DNA of 64,000 nt. Source: Shewanella kaireitica (GTDB taxonomy: Bacteria; Pseudomonadota; Gammaproteobacteria; Enterobacterales; Shewanellaceae). A program made the position numbers and the translations under genes. This document shows positions 9,901-16,949 of the stretch, piece after piece. The stretch's first letter is position 1. Every line of letters begins with the position of its first letter. The DNA lies in contig NZ_JAKIKQ010000011.1 in the NCBI RefSeq assembly GCF_023284045.1, forward strand, positions 1 through 64,000, in the 5' to 3' direction. A model generated the notes under the pieces. The model was given only the letters and a program-made list of their open reading frames with translations. It was not told where the DNA came from and searched no databases.

Positions 9901-10370
9901 TAGGGCAGGGCTCAGTATTTTCGATTAAAGTGCCACTTGGTAAGAAGATGACTGCGCCTACACCGAAAAAAGTCGCTTCTCTATTGCAACCTTTAGCAGG
10001 CGTGAAAGTATTATGTATTGATAATGAAGAGGCCATCTTAGCGGGGCTGGAAAGTCTATTAACGCGTTGGCAGTGTGAGGTTATCTGCGCCAGCGACTTT
10101 GCCGATGCTCGAATTAAGCTTGGGCTTAAAGGCGTTGCTCCTGATATCGTACTTGCAGACTATCATCTCGATAATGATCAAAATGGCGTCGATGCGATGG
10201 ATGGAGTCAGAAACCTTTATGGTGAAAACCTTCCAGGTATATTGATTACCGCTAATACTCGTAAAGATTTAATTGATGACATTCAGCTTCGAGGTTACCA
10301 CTACATGGCCAAAATGGTGAAACCTGCTGCGCTTAGAGCATTGATCTCCAGCTTGGTCAGAAAGGACTAA
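6942..10370 (+). CDS. crbS: CrbS-type hybrid sensor histidine kinase with sodium/solute symporter domain
   Basis: 1142-residue inner-membrane sensor. Residues 1 to about 500 form a multi-pass sodium:solute symporter-like domain. A PAS domain follows (around 625-740, start AIEHAYEGMSVVD), then a coiled coil and a HisKA dimerisation helix with His790 in VGHDLMQPL. The ATPase domain carries the N-box NFLTNAYRYA, DTGCGID and SGLGLGLAI. A C-terminal receiver has phospho-acceptor Asp1073 in LADYHL. This order is that of CrbS/CbrA-like kinases; CrbS with CrbR forms the acetate switch controlling acs. The gene diverges from acs, and a LuxR-type response regulator lies 2 kb downstream. The signal sensed is not evident from sequence. 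Confidence 0.9.
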   Translation: MNLTVLVGTIAIIYVCILFLIAWGAERWFSRITKRIQTWIYGLSLAVYCSSWSFLGTVGQSADDLWSFLPIFIGPILIFTVGFGLLRKMVIVSKAQNITSVADFIAARYGKSQVLAAIVTLIALFGIMPYIALQLKAMVFSLNLFQPEGALFDGTKVSLVITGLLAIFAILFGTRKLDATEHNPGMMLAIAFESLVKLGAFLLVGIVISFGVFDGFGDIWQQASAKDLINEPNLRIESLMPELLVGMAAFLCMPRQFHVMMVECTNEKTMVKAKWMFPVYLLLFGLFVAPLALAGKLLLGDAVAADTYVINLPLALDKPWLAVVALLGTLSAATGMVIVAVVTISVMVSNEWLVPLMLRTGQIKARNFSQFSQLLLNARRLAIMLILGLGYFSYLTFMDNDSLSSLGMLSFGAFAQLAPALIGGMYWKHGNRSGVFLGLAVGFGCWCYILLQGAATHSGIVATDIALLDSIKPNVRDILIALLANCGCYMLGSIWFRAGVAERIQASAFVTPGRLKKDTNRKSAPVSQQDLLILASRFVSPTRAYESFSGFSEDAVKSDSWHKVAPPELIAHTEHMLAGVLGASSASLVMDSVMQGRDLALDEVFSLVDEASSKIILSQDMLRGAIEHAYEGMSVVDKDLNLVAWNFKYAELYDYPDNFLQAGMPISDVVRFNAERGYCGIGDIEEQVDKRVQHMRNGTQHVSERQRKDGKVIKIQGNPMPGGGFVMTFTDITQYRLQAKALQESNETLEARVKERTYELSMLNSKLLESKAQEEMANASKSQFLAAVGHDLMQPLNAARLFTASLSQYPNLDLEAKTTLNHVNSSLKIAGELLTDLLDISKLDSGMVDVNRRDFAIADLLDGLAVEFEAMAKDCSISFSAIPCSATINSDPSLLRRVLQNFLTNAYRYAKGSRVLLGCRYRGSELEIQVLDTGCGIDESETKEIFKEFKRLDNPESKSASGLGLGLAIADRISRVLEHEINVSSTLGQGSVFSIKVPLGKKMTAPTPKKVASLLQPLAGVKVLCIDNEEAILAGLESLLTRWQCEVICASDFADARIKLGLKGVAPDIVLADYHLDNDQNGVDAMDGVRNLYGENLPGILITANTRKDLIDDIQLRGYHYMAKMVKPAALRALISSLVRKD

Positions 10371-10381
10371 TTACTGAAAAC

Positions 10382-10410
10382 AAAAAAGGCACATCGCTTG
10401 TGCCTTTTTT
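10382..10410. terminator. Bidirectional intrinsic terminator
   Basis: Arms AAAAAAGGCACA and TGTGCCTTTTTT separated by 5 nt, between the convergent crbS and lipoprotein genes. Confidence 0.85.
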
Positions 10411-10428
10411 AATTAAATGTGGTTTGAA

Positions 10429-10761
10429 TTATTCAACTTTTACTGGAGTTAAACCTTTATCTCTTGATTCAACGGCACTGTCTACATCGAAGCCACCAGT
10501 CTTCCAATTTTTCGCTTCTTCAGCATCAAAAGATTGTCCTTTCCAACTTGTGGCACTGCTAAGGTTAAAGCCTTGTTTTGACCAACTCTCCGATTGCTCA
10601 GGGGTAAATCCGCCGCCTTTCCATGCTTGAGCTTGCTCAGCATTAAAGCCAATCTCCTTCCATGCAGCTATATCTCTTTCTGACATGCCTTTCCATGTAG
10701 CGGGCGCAGATGCACAGGCACTGAGCGCGAGGATAACCATTACTAAACCGAGTTTTTTCAT
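10429..10761 (-). CDS. Small lipoprotein with 13-residue Trp/Phe tandem repeats
   Basis: 110 residues. The N-terminal signal has a lipobox LSAC (lipidated Cys16), so it is an envelope lipoprotein. The body is almost wholly a tandem repeat: Trp at 34, 47, 60, 73 and 86 and Phe at 39, 52, 65, 78 and 91, a strict 13-residue period with consensus WKxGGFxxExAxx. A degenerate first unit has Trp23. Each unit probably forms a short helix, stacking into a solenoid. I do not recognise a characterised family and assign no function. It lies within the acetate-switch locus but has its own orientation and a terminator on its 3' side. Confidence 0.8.
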   Translation of the reverse strand: MKKLGLVMVILALSACASAPATWKGMSERDIAAWKEIGFNAEQAQAWKGGGFTPEQSESWSKQGFNLSSATSWKGQSFDAEEAKNWKTGGFDVDSAVESRDKGLTPVKVE

Positions 10762-11159
10762 TTCACAGTCCTTATTCTGATCGTGACTTAATATGCCGAA
10801 TCTACCCAGAGCTATGCCTGTACGCCTCTCGACAACATATGTTCTATCATTTGCGGCAATACTCTCTCCTCATGGATAAGTTAAGAAGAGTGAAACAGAG
10901 GACGACGCGTACGACTTATCAACGTAAAAGGTATTTACCGTTCACTATTGAAGATAGTCGCTGAAATATCACTCGACAAGTTATTGCTTCAAATGGAGTA
11001 AACCGCCTTGGTATAAAGTTATCGGATGAAAAGTAGCAAATTTTTTGTCTTCGCGATTCAGATTTATGATGACTTGACCCAGCATTAAAGATGGATATAC
11101 TGAACGACGTGTAAAAAATATAAAACAAGAAGTAATCAATTACTCAAAAGGAAATTGTT
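10762..11159. other. Intergenic region without a gene
   Basis: About 400 bp between the divergent lipoprotein and oxidoreductase genes. No credible coding frame or RNA gene was seen. It must hold both promoters. AAAGGA, the ribosome site of the oxidoreductase gene, lies near 11148-11153. Confidence 0.45.
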
Positions 11160-12449
11160 ATGTCACAACCACGTTGCAACTCATACTACAACGCTACCAT
11201 CAATACTGAAACTGACTACCCTGAGTTAGAGGGTGATATACGTGTTGATGTAGTGATTGTTGGTGGTGGATTTACTGGCGTAGCGACGGCCGTTGAGCTT
11301 AGTGAGAAGGGCTATAAGGTTGCGATTGTCGAAGCCAATAAGATTGGTTGGGGAGCGACAGGCCGTAATGGTGGACAGGTGACAGGCAGTTTGTCAGGTG
11401 ATACAGCCATGACCAAGCAGTTGCGAAACAAATTAGGCACTGATGCTGAACAGTTCGTTTGGAATATGCGCTGGCGTGGACATGAAATTATTAAAACACG
11501 AGTAAAAAAGTACGGTATTGAGTGCGATCTTAAGCATGGCCATTTGCATACAGCCTATAAAGCGAGTCACATAGACGAGTTGCAACAGACCTATGATGAG
11601 GCTTGTAGACATGGCATGGAAACTGAACTTGAGTTGCTGACTAAAGAGCAGTTACCTGAGTATATTGATACACCTTTGTATTACGGTGGCCTATTAAATA
11701 AACGCAATATGCATCTGCACTCAGTCAATCTTTGTATTGGTGAGGCGAGGGCGGCGGAGAGTTTAGGGGCACAAATTTTTGAGCATTCCGCGGTTGTTGA
11801 TATTGAGGATGGCGTACTTGCTACAGTGACGACCGCAAAGGGAAAGATCACTGCTAACAGTGTTGTGCTCGCGGGAAATGCCTATCATAAACTGGCGAGA
11901 AAAAAATTAAGAGGCATGTTGTTTCCTGCATCACTTGGGAATTGCGCCACTGCACAACTTACTTCTGAGCAGGCGCAAAGCTTGATCCCCAAAAATGTAG
12001 CTGTATATGACACCCGTTTTGTACTGGATTACTACCGACTAACCGCTGATAATCGCTTAATGTTTGGTGGTGGCACTAACTATTCAGGGCGGGATTCAAA
12101 AAATGTTGCCAATGAACTAAGGCCTGCTCTGGAGCGTACTTTCCCACAACTGAAAGGGATCAATATAGAGTATGAGTGGACGGGGATGGCTGGCATAGTA
12201 CTCAATCGAATTCCACAGTTAGGCAAAGTTTCAAAAAATGTATTTTATTGCCAAGGATACTCGGGTCATGGGGTTGCAACCTCTCACATTATGGGAGAGA
12301 TAATGGCTAATGCCATTATTGGAGATCAACAAGAGTTTGGTCTCTTTGCTGAGATGTCGCATTTAAGGATCCCACTCAACGAGTGGTTTGGAAATCAGGC
12401 ATTGGCACTAGGTATGATGTACTACAAGGTCATGGAGAACTTTAGGTAG
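11160..12449 (+). CDS. FAD-dependent amine/amino-acid oxidoreductase, PuuB/OrdL type
   Basis: 429-residue DAO-fold flavoprotein. The FAD dinucleotide motif is VVIVGGGFTG at 31-40, and the family's WGATGRNGGQ segment follows around 70. The C-terminal GYSGHGVATSHIMGE binds the flavin. The best match by eye is gamma-glutamylputrescine oxidase PuuB/OrdL, which oxidises gamma-glutamylputrescine to the aldehyde with oxygen as acceptor. No other putrescine genes are nearby, so the true substrate (polyamine, amino acid or sarcosine-like) is uncertain. ATG 11160 has AAAGGA upstream. It is monocistronic, ending at a terminator shared with crbR. Confidence 0.75.
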   Translation: MSQPRCNSYYNATINTETDYPELEGDIRVDVVIVGGGFTGVATAVELSEKGYKVAIVEANKIGWGATGRNGGQVTGSLSGDTAMTKQLRNKLGTDAEQFVWNMRWRGHEIIKTRVKKYGIECDLKHGHLHTAYKASHIDELQQTYDEACRHGMETELELLTKEQLPEYIDTPLYYGGLLNKRNMHLHSVNLCIGEARAAESLGAQIFEHSAVVDIEDGVLATVTTAKGKITANSVVLAGNAYHKLARKKLRGMLFPASLGNCATAQLTSEQAQSLIPKNVAVYDTRFVLDYYRLTADNRLMFGGGTNYSGRDSKNVANELRPALERTFPQLKGINIEYEWTGMAGIVLNRIPQLGKVSKNVFYCQGYSGHGVATSHIMGEIMANAIIGDQQEFGLFAEMSHLRIPLNEWFGNQALALGMMYYKVMENFR

Positions 12450-12470
12450 TAACAGGTTCTTGAACGTCAT

Positions 12471-12497
12471 AAAAAAGCCGCATTAAAATGCGGCTTT
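12471..12497. terminator. Bidirectional intrinsic terminator
   Basis: Arms AAAGCCGCATT and AATGCGGCTTT with a 2-nt centre. The T-run is longer on the minus strand, so it mainly ends crbR. Confidence 0.8.
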
Positions 12498-12526
12498 ATC
12501 GTAACAGATGTTTGTCCCGTCCTGAG

Positions 12527-13186
12527 TTAAATATCGACTTTTTCCATCTCTAACTGCTGCAGTGCAATGACAGCTTGAGTGCGATTTCTAACGCCCAGTT
12601 TTCTAAATATAGCAGTGGCATGCGCTTTAATTGTCGCTTCTGAAACGCCTAAATCATAGGCAATTTGTTTGTTAAGTAAGCCTTCAGCAAACATCTGCAG
12701 CACTTTATATTGCTGCGGGGTCAGGTCTGAAAGTTTACTGGCCATCTGATCAGTACCATCATCGCTGACTTCTTGCAGTTCAACACCTTCTGGTAACCAT
12801 ACATCACCAAATAAAACCGCCTCTAGTGCCGTAGCAAGGGTTTCCATAGATGATGATTTAGGGATAAACCCGGAGCTACCATAATGAATAGCACGACTAA
12901 TCGTTGTATTGTCTTCGTGAGCTGAGATAACAACGACGGGGAGTTCTTGATAGTGAGTTCTAAGATGGATCAATGTCGAATAGCCGTGAGAGCCTGGCAT
13001 CTGTAGATCCAGCAATACAACATCATATTCAATGTCGCTATTGTCTAAGAGATTTTGCAGTGCATCAGCGCTATCAGCTTCAAACCATTGAGTATTGGTA
13101 AACGCTGTGGCTAATGCTTGTCTTAAGGCGTTTCTAAATAGAGGATGGTCATCCGCTATTATTATATTTAAGTTTTCAGGCTTCAT
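12527..13186 (-). CDS. crbR: CrbR-type LuxR/NarL-family response regulator
   Basis: 219 residues. The receiver domain has Asp12/Asp13 and phospho-acceptor Asp60 in LLDLQMPG, with the conserved Lys in IPKSS. A GerE helix-turn-helix (LTPQQYKVLQMFAEGLLNKQ through the NRTQAVI segment) forms the C-terminus. It lies close to the unlinked-orientation kinase gene crbS, and the pair matches CrbS/CrbR (also called MxtR/ErdR in pseudomonads), which turns on acs. A palindrome shared with the acs/crbS intergenic region lies about 120 bp upstream of its start, suggesting autoregulation. Confidence 0.82.
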   Translation of the reverse strand: MKPENLNIIIADDHPLFRNALRQALATAFTNTQWFEADSADALQNLLDNSDIEYDVVLLDLQMPGSHGYSTLIHLRTHYQELPVVVISAHEDNTTISRAIHYGSSGFIPKSSSMETLATALEAVLFGDVWLPEGVELQEVSDDGTDQMASKLSDLTPQQYKVLQMFAEGLLNKQIAYDLGVSEATIKAHATAIFRKLGVRNRTQAVIALQQLEMEKVDI

Positions 13187-13304
13187 GGCTTTATAGGGTT
13201 ATTTTGGTTGCTCGTGAAGATACTTTCAATGTAACAGATAAATGACAAGCTATTCTATGGCTTTATCCGACAAACGTTATTATTTGGTAAATTTTTGCAT
13301 GGAG

Positions 13305-13320
13305 TTAGACTTTGGTCTAA
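13305..13320. promoter_or_regulatory. Candidate CrbR operator upstream of crbR
   Basis: TTAGACTTTGGTCTAA is a perfect inverted repeat with 6-bp arms and differs at two positions from the element between acs and crbS. Confidence 0.5.
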
Positions 13321-13404
13321 AGGTTTGTACCTTTTATTTATAGGTTAATCAAAAGTTCGAAACAAATTAAAGAGGTTTTAACTAAACCTCTTTAATGTAT
13401 ACGT

Positions 13405-13830
13405 TTACCCTTGGGTCCAAACTGTAGTTGGCTTTCTATCATCGTCTACTGCGACAAAGGTAAAGACACCGCGTATCGCATGTTCACGAAGGTCTTGGTA
13501 CATATCCTCTACAAAAATATTAACTTCAACTTTGATTGAGGTATTACCCACATGAATCACTCTGGCAATAATCTCCGCTAAAGAACCGGCGGGAATAGCT
13601 TTATTGAAATCAATTCTATCTGAACTGACGGTAACGAGTGTTTTGCGACAAAAACGAGTTGCAGCGATGAACGCTGTCTCATCCATCCAAGCCAAGGCTT
13701 CCCCACCAAACAGTGTATTGTGGTGATTAGTAATTGATGGAAACACAGCTTTAATTACGCGAGCTTCAGACTGCTCAATTCTCAGTGACATTGCTTCACT
13801 AAATTGAGTCGGAGTTTGAGTTAAGGGCAT
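13405..13830 (-). CDS. Acyl-CoA thioesterase, hotdog fold (YciA-like)
   Basis: 141 residues from ATG 13830. A TTG eight codons upstream is in frame but has no advantage. The active-site signature NHHNTLFGGEALAWMDE and the HAIRGVFTFVAVDD strand mark the hotdog acyl-CoA thioesterases, which hydrolyse medium to long acyl-CoAs to free acid and CoA in the cytosol. It is one domain long, so it would work as a dimer or hexamer. It lies directly upstream of crbR in the same direction, but the 218-bp gap containing the candidate operator argues for separate transcription. Confidence 0.82.
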   Translation of the reverse strand: MPLTQTPTQFSEAMSLRIEQSEARVIKAVFPSITNHHNTLFGGEALAWMDETAFIAATRFCRKTLVTVSSDRIDFNKAIPAGSLAEIIARVIHVGNTSIKVEVNIFVEDMYQDLREHAIRGVFTFVAVDDDRKPTTVWTQG

Positions 13831-13991
13831 ACGGCAACCTAAGGTTATGCACAAGAGAGGCGCGACTATACCTGTTTCACTTGCATTAGAATAGTGACTC
13901 TAACTTATTATTTGGAGATTTTTCCAGCTGTACACTGGTGTTTGTTATTATTGTAACGCATAGAAATTGAGTTGATACGGAGTTGGGCTGA

Positions 13992-14513
13992 ATGAGACAT
14001 AAATATTTAAAGTGCGTAGTTATGACTGTAATAGCCTTAGTTTTATTGGGATGTCAAAGCAGCAACGAGAAGCTTGCTGTCACTGAATTTGAAGGCTTTA
14101 TCGGTTTTAAACAGAACAAGCCTTGGGCGATCACTTTTAACGACTGCACAGTCTATCGGTTTGCTGAAGCCAAGGTTTATTATTGGTTTGATAGAAACTT
14201 AGATAAGCTGAGCTGCTATAAATTTTCTGAGGCGGATAAAACGGCATTGCTTGGTTTTTTTAACAAGGTATACCAAATGCCAAGTTTAACAGCACCTTCC
14301 AAGGGCTTTATTCGTTTCGAGCAATTGAATGTATCGCCATCTGGTTGGGGCACATTTCCAAAGGTTTTTGCTAGGCAAGGTGCCAATTGGTTTCTCGTGC
14401 AGGAAGGCTGGATCTATCTACAAGATGCAGACTTTGAATTGGTTGAAATCTATCAAGGACTGCAGGATATGAGCTTAAAAGCCACTCATGACAGTTATTA
14501 CAAGAATCATTAG
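13992..14513 (+). CDS. Hypothetical lipoprotein
   Basis: 173 residues. The signal sequence has lipobox LLGC with the lipidated Cys at about residue 21, so it is predicted to be membrane-anchored in the envelope. The mature part is rich in aromatic residues (WAITFNDCTVYRFAEAKVYYW, shortened here to its core WAITFNDC) with two further cysteines that may pair. I recognise no domain. It is monocistronic and convergent with aroH across a shared terminator. Confidence 0.65.
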   Translation: MRHKYLKCVVMTVIALVLLGCQSSNEKLAVTEFEGFIGFKQNKPWAITFNDCTVYRFAEAKVYYWFDRNLDKLSCYKFSEADKTALLGFFNKVYQMPSLTAPSKGFIRFEQLNVSPSGWGTFPKVFARQGANWFLVQEGWIYLQDADFELVEIYQGLQDMSLKATHDSYYKNH

Positions 14514-14532
14514 ATACATTTAGCTAACACAT

Positions 14533-14570
14533 AAAAAAACGCATCGACGGACTTCAGTGGATGCGTTTTC
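14533..14570. terminator. Bidirectional terminator hairpin
   Basis: Arms AAAACGCATC (14536-14545) and GATGCGTTTT (14560-14569), with a partly paired loop. A seven-A run on the left gives the T-run for aroH on the minus strand. Confidence 0.75.
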
Positions 14571-14584
14571 GTAGCGAGATGAAT

Positions 14585-15646
14585 TTACTTTAGTAAGTTC
14601 ATTCTGGCTCTAGATGCTTTAGCAAGATCACTCAGTAACTTTTCTGAATCTTCCCAATGAATACAAGCATCGGTAATACTCTTGCCGTATACAAGTTCTT
14701 CACCAGCAACGACTTTCTGATTGCCTTCTTCGATAAAGCTTTCTGCCATTATGCCTGCAATGGCGGTAGAGCCTTGGCTCATCTGCTGCATAATTGAATC
14801 AGCAACATTAAACTGTTGCTTATGCTTTTTCTGACTATTACCGTGACTAAAATCGACAACCATACGTTGAGTCACACCTACACTCTCGAGTTGAGTGGCT
14901 GCTTTTTCGATATCTTCGCTATGATAGTTTGGTTGCTTGCCGCCGCGTAAGATAATGTGGCCATAAGGGTTACCATGAGTACGATAAACGGCCATTGCAC
15001 CATCTTTATCTGGCGAGTAGAAGATATGCGGAGCCTGCGCTGCACGCACCGCATCGACTGCAATATCGATGTTACCGTCAGTACCATTTTTAAAACCTAC
15101 AGGGCATGAAAGTGCTGACGCCATCTCACGGTGTATTTGGCTTTCTGTAGTACGTGCGCCAATCGCGCCCCAAGTGATCAAGTCTGCAATATACTGACCA
15201 TTAACCATATCGAGGAATTCGGTTGCGATAGGTAGTTTTAGTTCAGTGATCTGCTGCAAAAGGTGGCGCGCTTTGCGCAAACCTTTGTTAGGACTAAAGC
15301 TACCATCTAAGTCGGGATCTGAAATAAGTCCTTTCCAGCCGACCGTAGTACGTGGCTTTTCAAAATAGACACGCATAAGGATGCAAAGATCATCCTTATA
15401 TTGCTGATGCAGCTTTGCTAAGCGCTGAGCGTAATCGAGTGCAGCTTCTGTATCATGTATTGAGCATGGGCCGATGATGACAAGTAGTCGTTGATCATCG
15501 CCATTGATAATAGCCTCTACTTCACGGCGCTGCTCTACGAGATAGTCAGCTGCATCTTGAGTTAAAGGGTATTCAGAAGCGAGTTGTGCAGGTGAAATTA
15601 CCTTACATAAAAGTGAGGTGCGTAGTTCGTCTGTTTTAATGGTCAT
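14585..15646 (-). CDS. aroH: 3-deoxy-7-phosphoheptulonate synthase, AroH-like
   Basis: Condenses PEP with erythrose 4-phosphate, the first step of the shikimate pathway. 353 residues. Class-I signatures GPCSIHD, MRVYFEKPRTTVGWKG, GARTTESQ and PVGFKNGTDG are intact. Among the three E. coli isozymes it is closest to the tryptophan-sensitive AroH: N-terminal TDELRT, SPDKDG, GNPYGHIILRGG, and GSTAIAGIMAESF where AroF and AroG differ. The feedback specificity is inferred from this similarity only. I found no clear TrpR or TyrR operator upstream. Confidence 0.88.
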   Translation of the reverse strand: MTIKTDELRTSLLCKVISPAQLASEYPLTQDAADYLVEQRREVEAIINGDDQRLLVIIGPCSIHDTEAALDYAQRLAKLHQQYKDDLCILMRVYFEKPRTTVGWKGLISDPDLDGSFSPNKGLRKARHLLQQITELKLPIATEFLDMVNGQYIADLITWGAIGARTTESQIHREMASALSCPVGFKNGTDGNIDIAVDAVRAAQAPHIFYSPDKDGAMAVYRTHGNPYGHIILRGGKQPNYHSEDIEKAATQLESVGVTQRMVVDFSHGNSQKKHKQQFNVADSIMQQMSQGSTAIAGIMAESFIEEGNQKVVAGEELVYGKSITDACIHWEDSEKLLSDLAKASRARMNLLK

Positions 15647-16010
15647 TCACAATACCGAGCGTTCGTATGGGCTTTTTGCCTGATTACTTCGGATTATAAC
15701 TAATCATAGCGTTATGCACAGTGGCAAATAACGGAAATTTAGCGCTAATTTGCCTCTTATTAGCAACTATTTGATTTATGTTATGCATTAGTAGTGGTGA
15801 AATGCATGATTCGCTTTAAATAGTTGTTGTGTTGGTAAAGACTGGTTAACGCGCATAGGAAGTAGGAAAATAAGCAGCTGTTATGTGTTATTCATTCAAA
15901 AAAGACACTGTGGATAGTTATTTTTAATGAACAAAAACACAGCGCATGGCGGAATGTTCTGCTGTTTCAATAAATGAAGGCTTTAAAAAGCCTTCATTTA
16001 TTCATGAGGA
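15647..16010. other. Intergenic region without a gene
   Basis: About 360 bp between aroH and ppsR, both on the minus strand. It holds the aroH promoter and the hairpin at 15969-16002. No small gene was recognised. Confidence 0.45.
15969..16002 (-). terminator. Perfect 16-bp hairpin downstream of ppsR
   Basis: Arms AATAAATGAAGGCTTT and AAAGCCTTCATTTATT with only two bases between them, 9 bp after the ppsR stop. There is no long T-run beyond the stem, so it may end transcription or protect the mRNA 3' end. Confidence 0.6.
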
Positions 16011-16823
16011 TTAGAACATATGACGCTCTAGGCTGGTTGCTTCTAAGATCTTGGTCGCAATCTCTTCAACCGAATGGTTGGTGGTGTTTACAAACGGAAT
16101 ACGCTCCCTTTTATACATCATTTCTACTTCTTTGACTTCAGTCCTACATTGGCGCAGTGAAGAGTAACGACTATTCGACATGCGACTTTGACGGATCTCA
16201 TGCAAACGAACGGGATCAATGGTGAGCCCAAACAGTTTATCTTTGTTGCGTTTCAGTGCATCCGGAAGTTTCAAATTATCCATATCATCTTCGGTGAAAG
16301 GGTAGTTTGCTGCCTTTATACCAAACTGCATTGAAAGGTATAGGCTCGATGGAGTTTTACCACAGCGAGATACACCCAATAAAATAAGGTCCGCTTTATC
16401 CATGTGTTTCATAGTTTGGCCGTCATCATTTTCCATTGCGTAGTTAATTGCTTCTATTCGAGCTTCATAACTGTCGTTGGTTTTACCATGAGTTCGGTGT
16501 AAAGCTGGCGTTGCAGGCATGCCTAATTGCTTCTCTAAAGGTGCAACGAATGTGTTCAAAAAGTCGTAATCGAGTCCTTCGCTGCTATAGATGATGTCTC
16601 TAATCTCTGGTTTGACGATAGAATGGAAAACCAGTGGTCGCTCACCTGTTGTAATAAAACAATCATTAATTTGTGCCTTAACGGCTTCAGCTTTTTTTTC
16701 TGTTTCAACGAACGGAATAGTAAGTGCATCAAATTCAAGGGGAAATTGACTTAGTACTGCATGGCCAAACACTTCCGCCGTGATCGCCGTCCCATCTGAG
16801 ATATAAAATACTTTACGCAACAT
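16011..16823 (-). CDS. ppsR: PEP synthase regulatory protein (PpsR, bifunctional kinase/pyrophosphorylase)
   Basis: Inactivates PEP synthase by ADP-dependent phosphorylation of a threonine next to the catalytic His, and restores it by phosphate-dependent dephosphorylation. 270 residues from ATG 16823, with AGAGG upstream. The longer in-frame reading to 16976 would run into ppsA and lacks support. The family start [17 protein letters not shown] and P-loop GVSRCGKT at 150-157 are present. It diverges from its target gene ppsA. The target threonine is present in PpsA (Thr416, two residues before His418). Confidence 0.95.
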   Translation of the reverse strand: MLRKVFYISDGTAITAEVFGHAVLSQFPLEFDALTIPFVETEKKAEAVKAQINDCFITTGERPLVFHSIVKPEIRDIIYSSEGLDYDFLNTFVAPLEKQLGMPATPALHRTHGKTNDSYEARIEAINYAMENDDGQTMKHMDKADLILLGVSRCGKTPSSLYLSMQFGIKAANYPFTEDDMDNLKLPDALKRNKDKLFGLTIDPVRLHEIRQSRMSNSRYSSLRQCRTEVKEVEMMYKRERIPFVNTTNHSVEEIATKILEATSLERHMF

Positions 16824-16836
16824 TTTGACCTCTTGT

Positions 16837-16851
16837 AGTAATAAAATTACA
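16837..16851. promoter_or_regulatory. Candidate HexR operator between ppsR and ppsA
   Basis: AGTAATAAAATTACA differs from the palindromic HexR consensus reported for Shewanella (TGTAATTAAATTACA) at the first base and the centre. HexR regulates central carbon genes including ppsA in that genus. The site is 13 bp upstream of the ppsR start and about 100 bp from ppsA. Confidence 0.45.
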
Positions 16852-16949
16852 AATAAAATTATACATTTACGCTTGTTGTTGGGGAGTGTAAAATGCCGCT
16901 GCTCTCGTGTGAAGAGCCACACTAAAATATACTTGCGGAGATTAGAACT

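Noticed and set aside
10919-11128. 69-codon minus-strand frame between the lipoprotein and oxidoreductase genes
   Set aside because: It has no ribosome site and atypical composition, and it lies in a promoter region.
15647-15780. TrpR or TyrR operator upstream of aroH
   Set aside because: No sequence close to the TrpR palindrome or to TGTAAA-N6-TTTACA was found.
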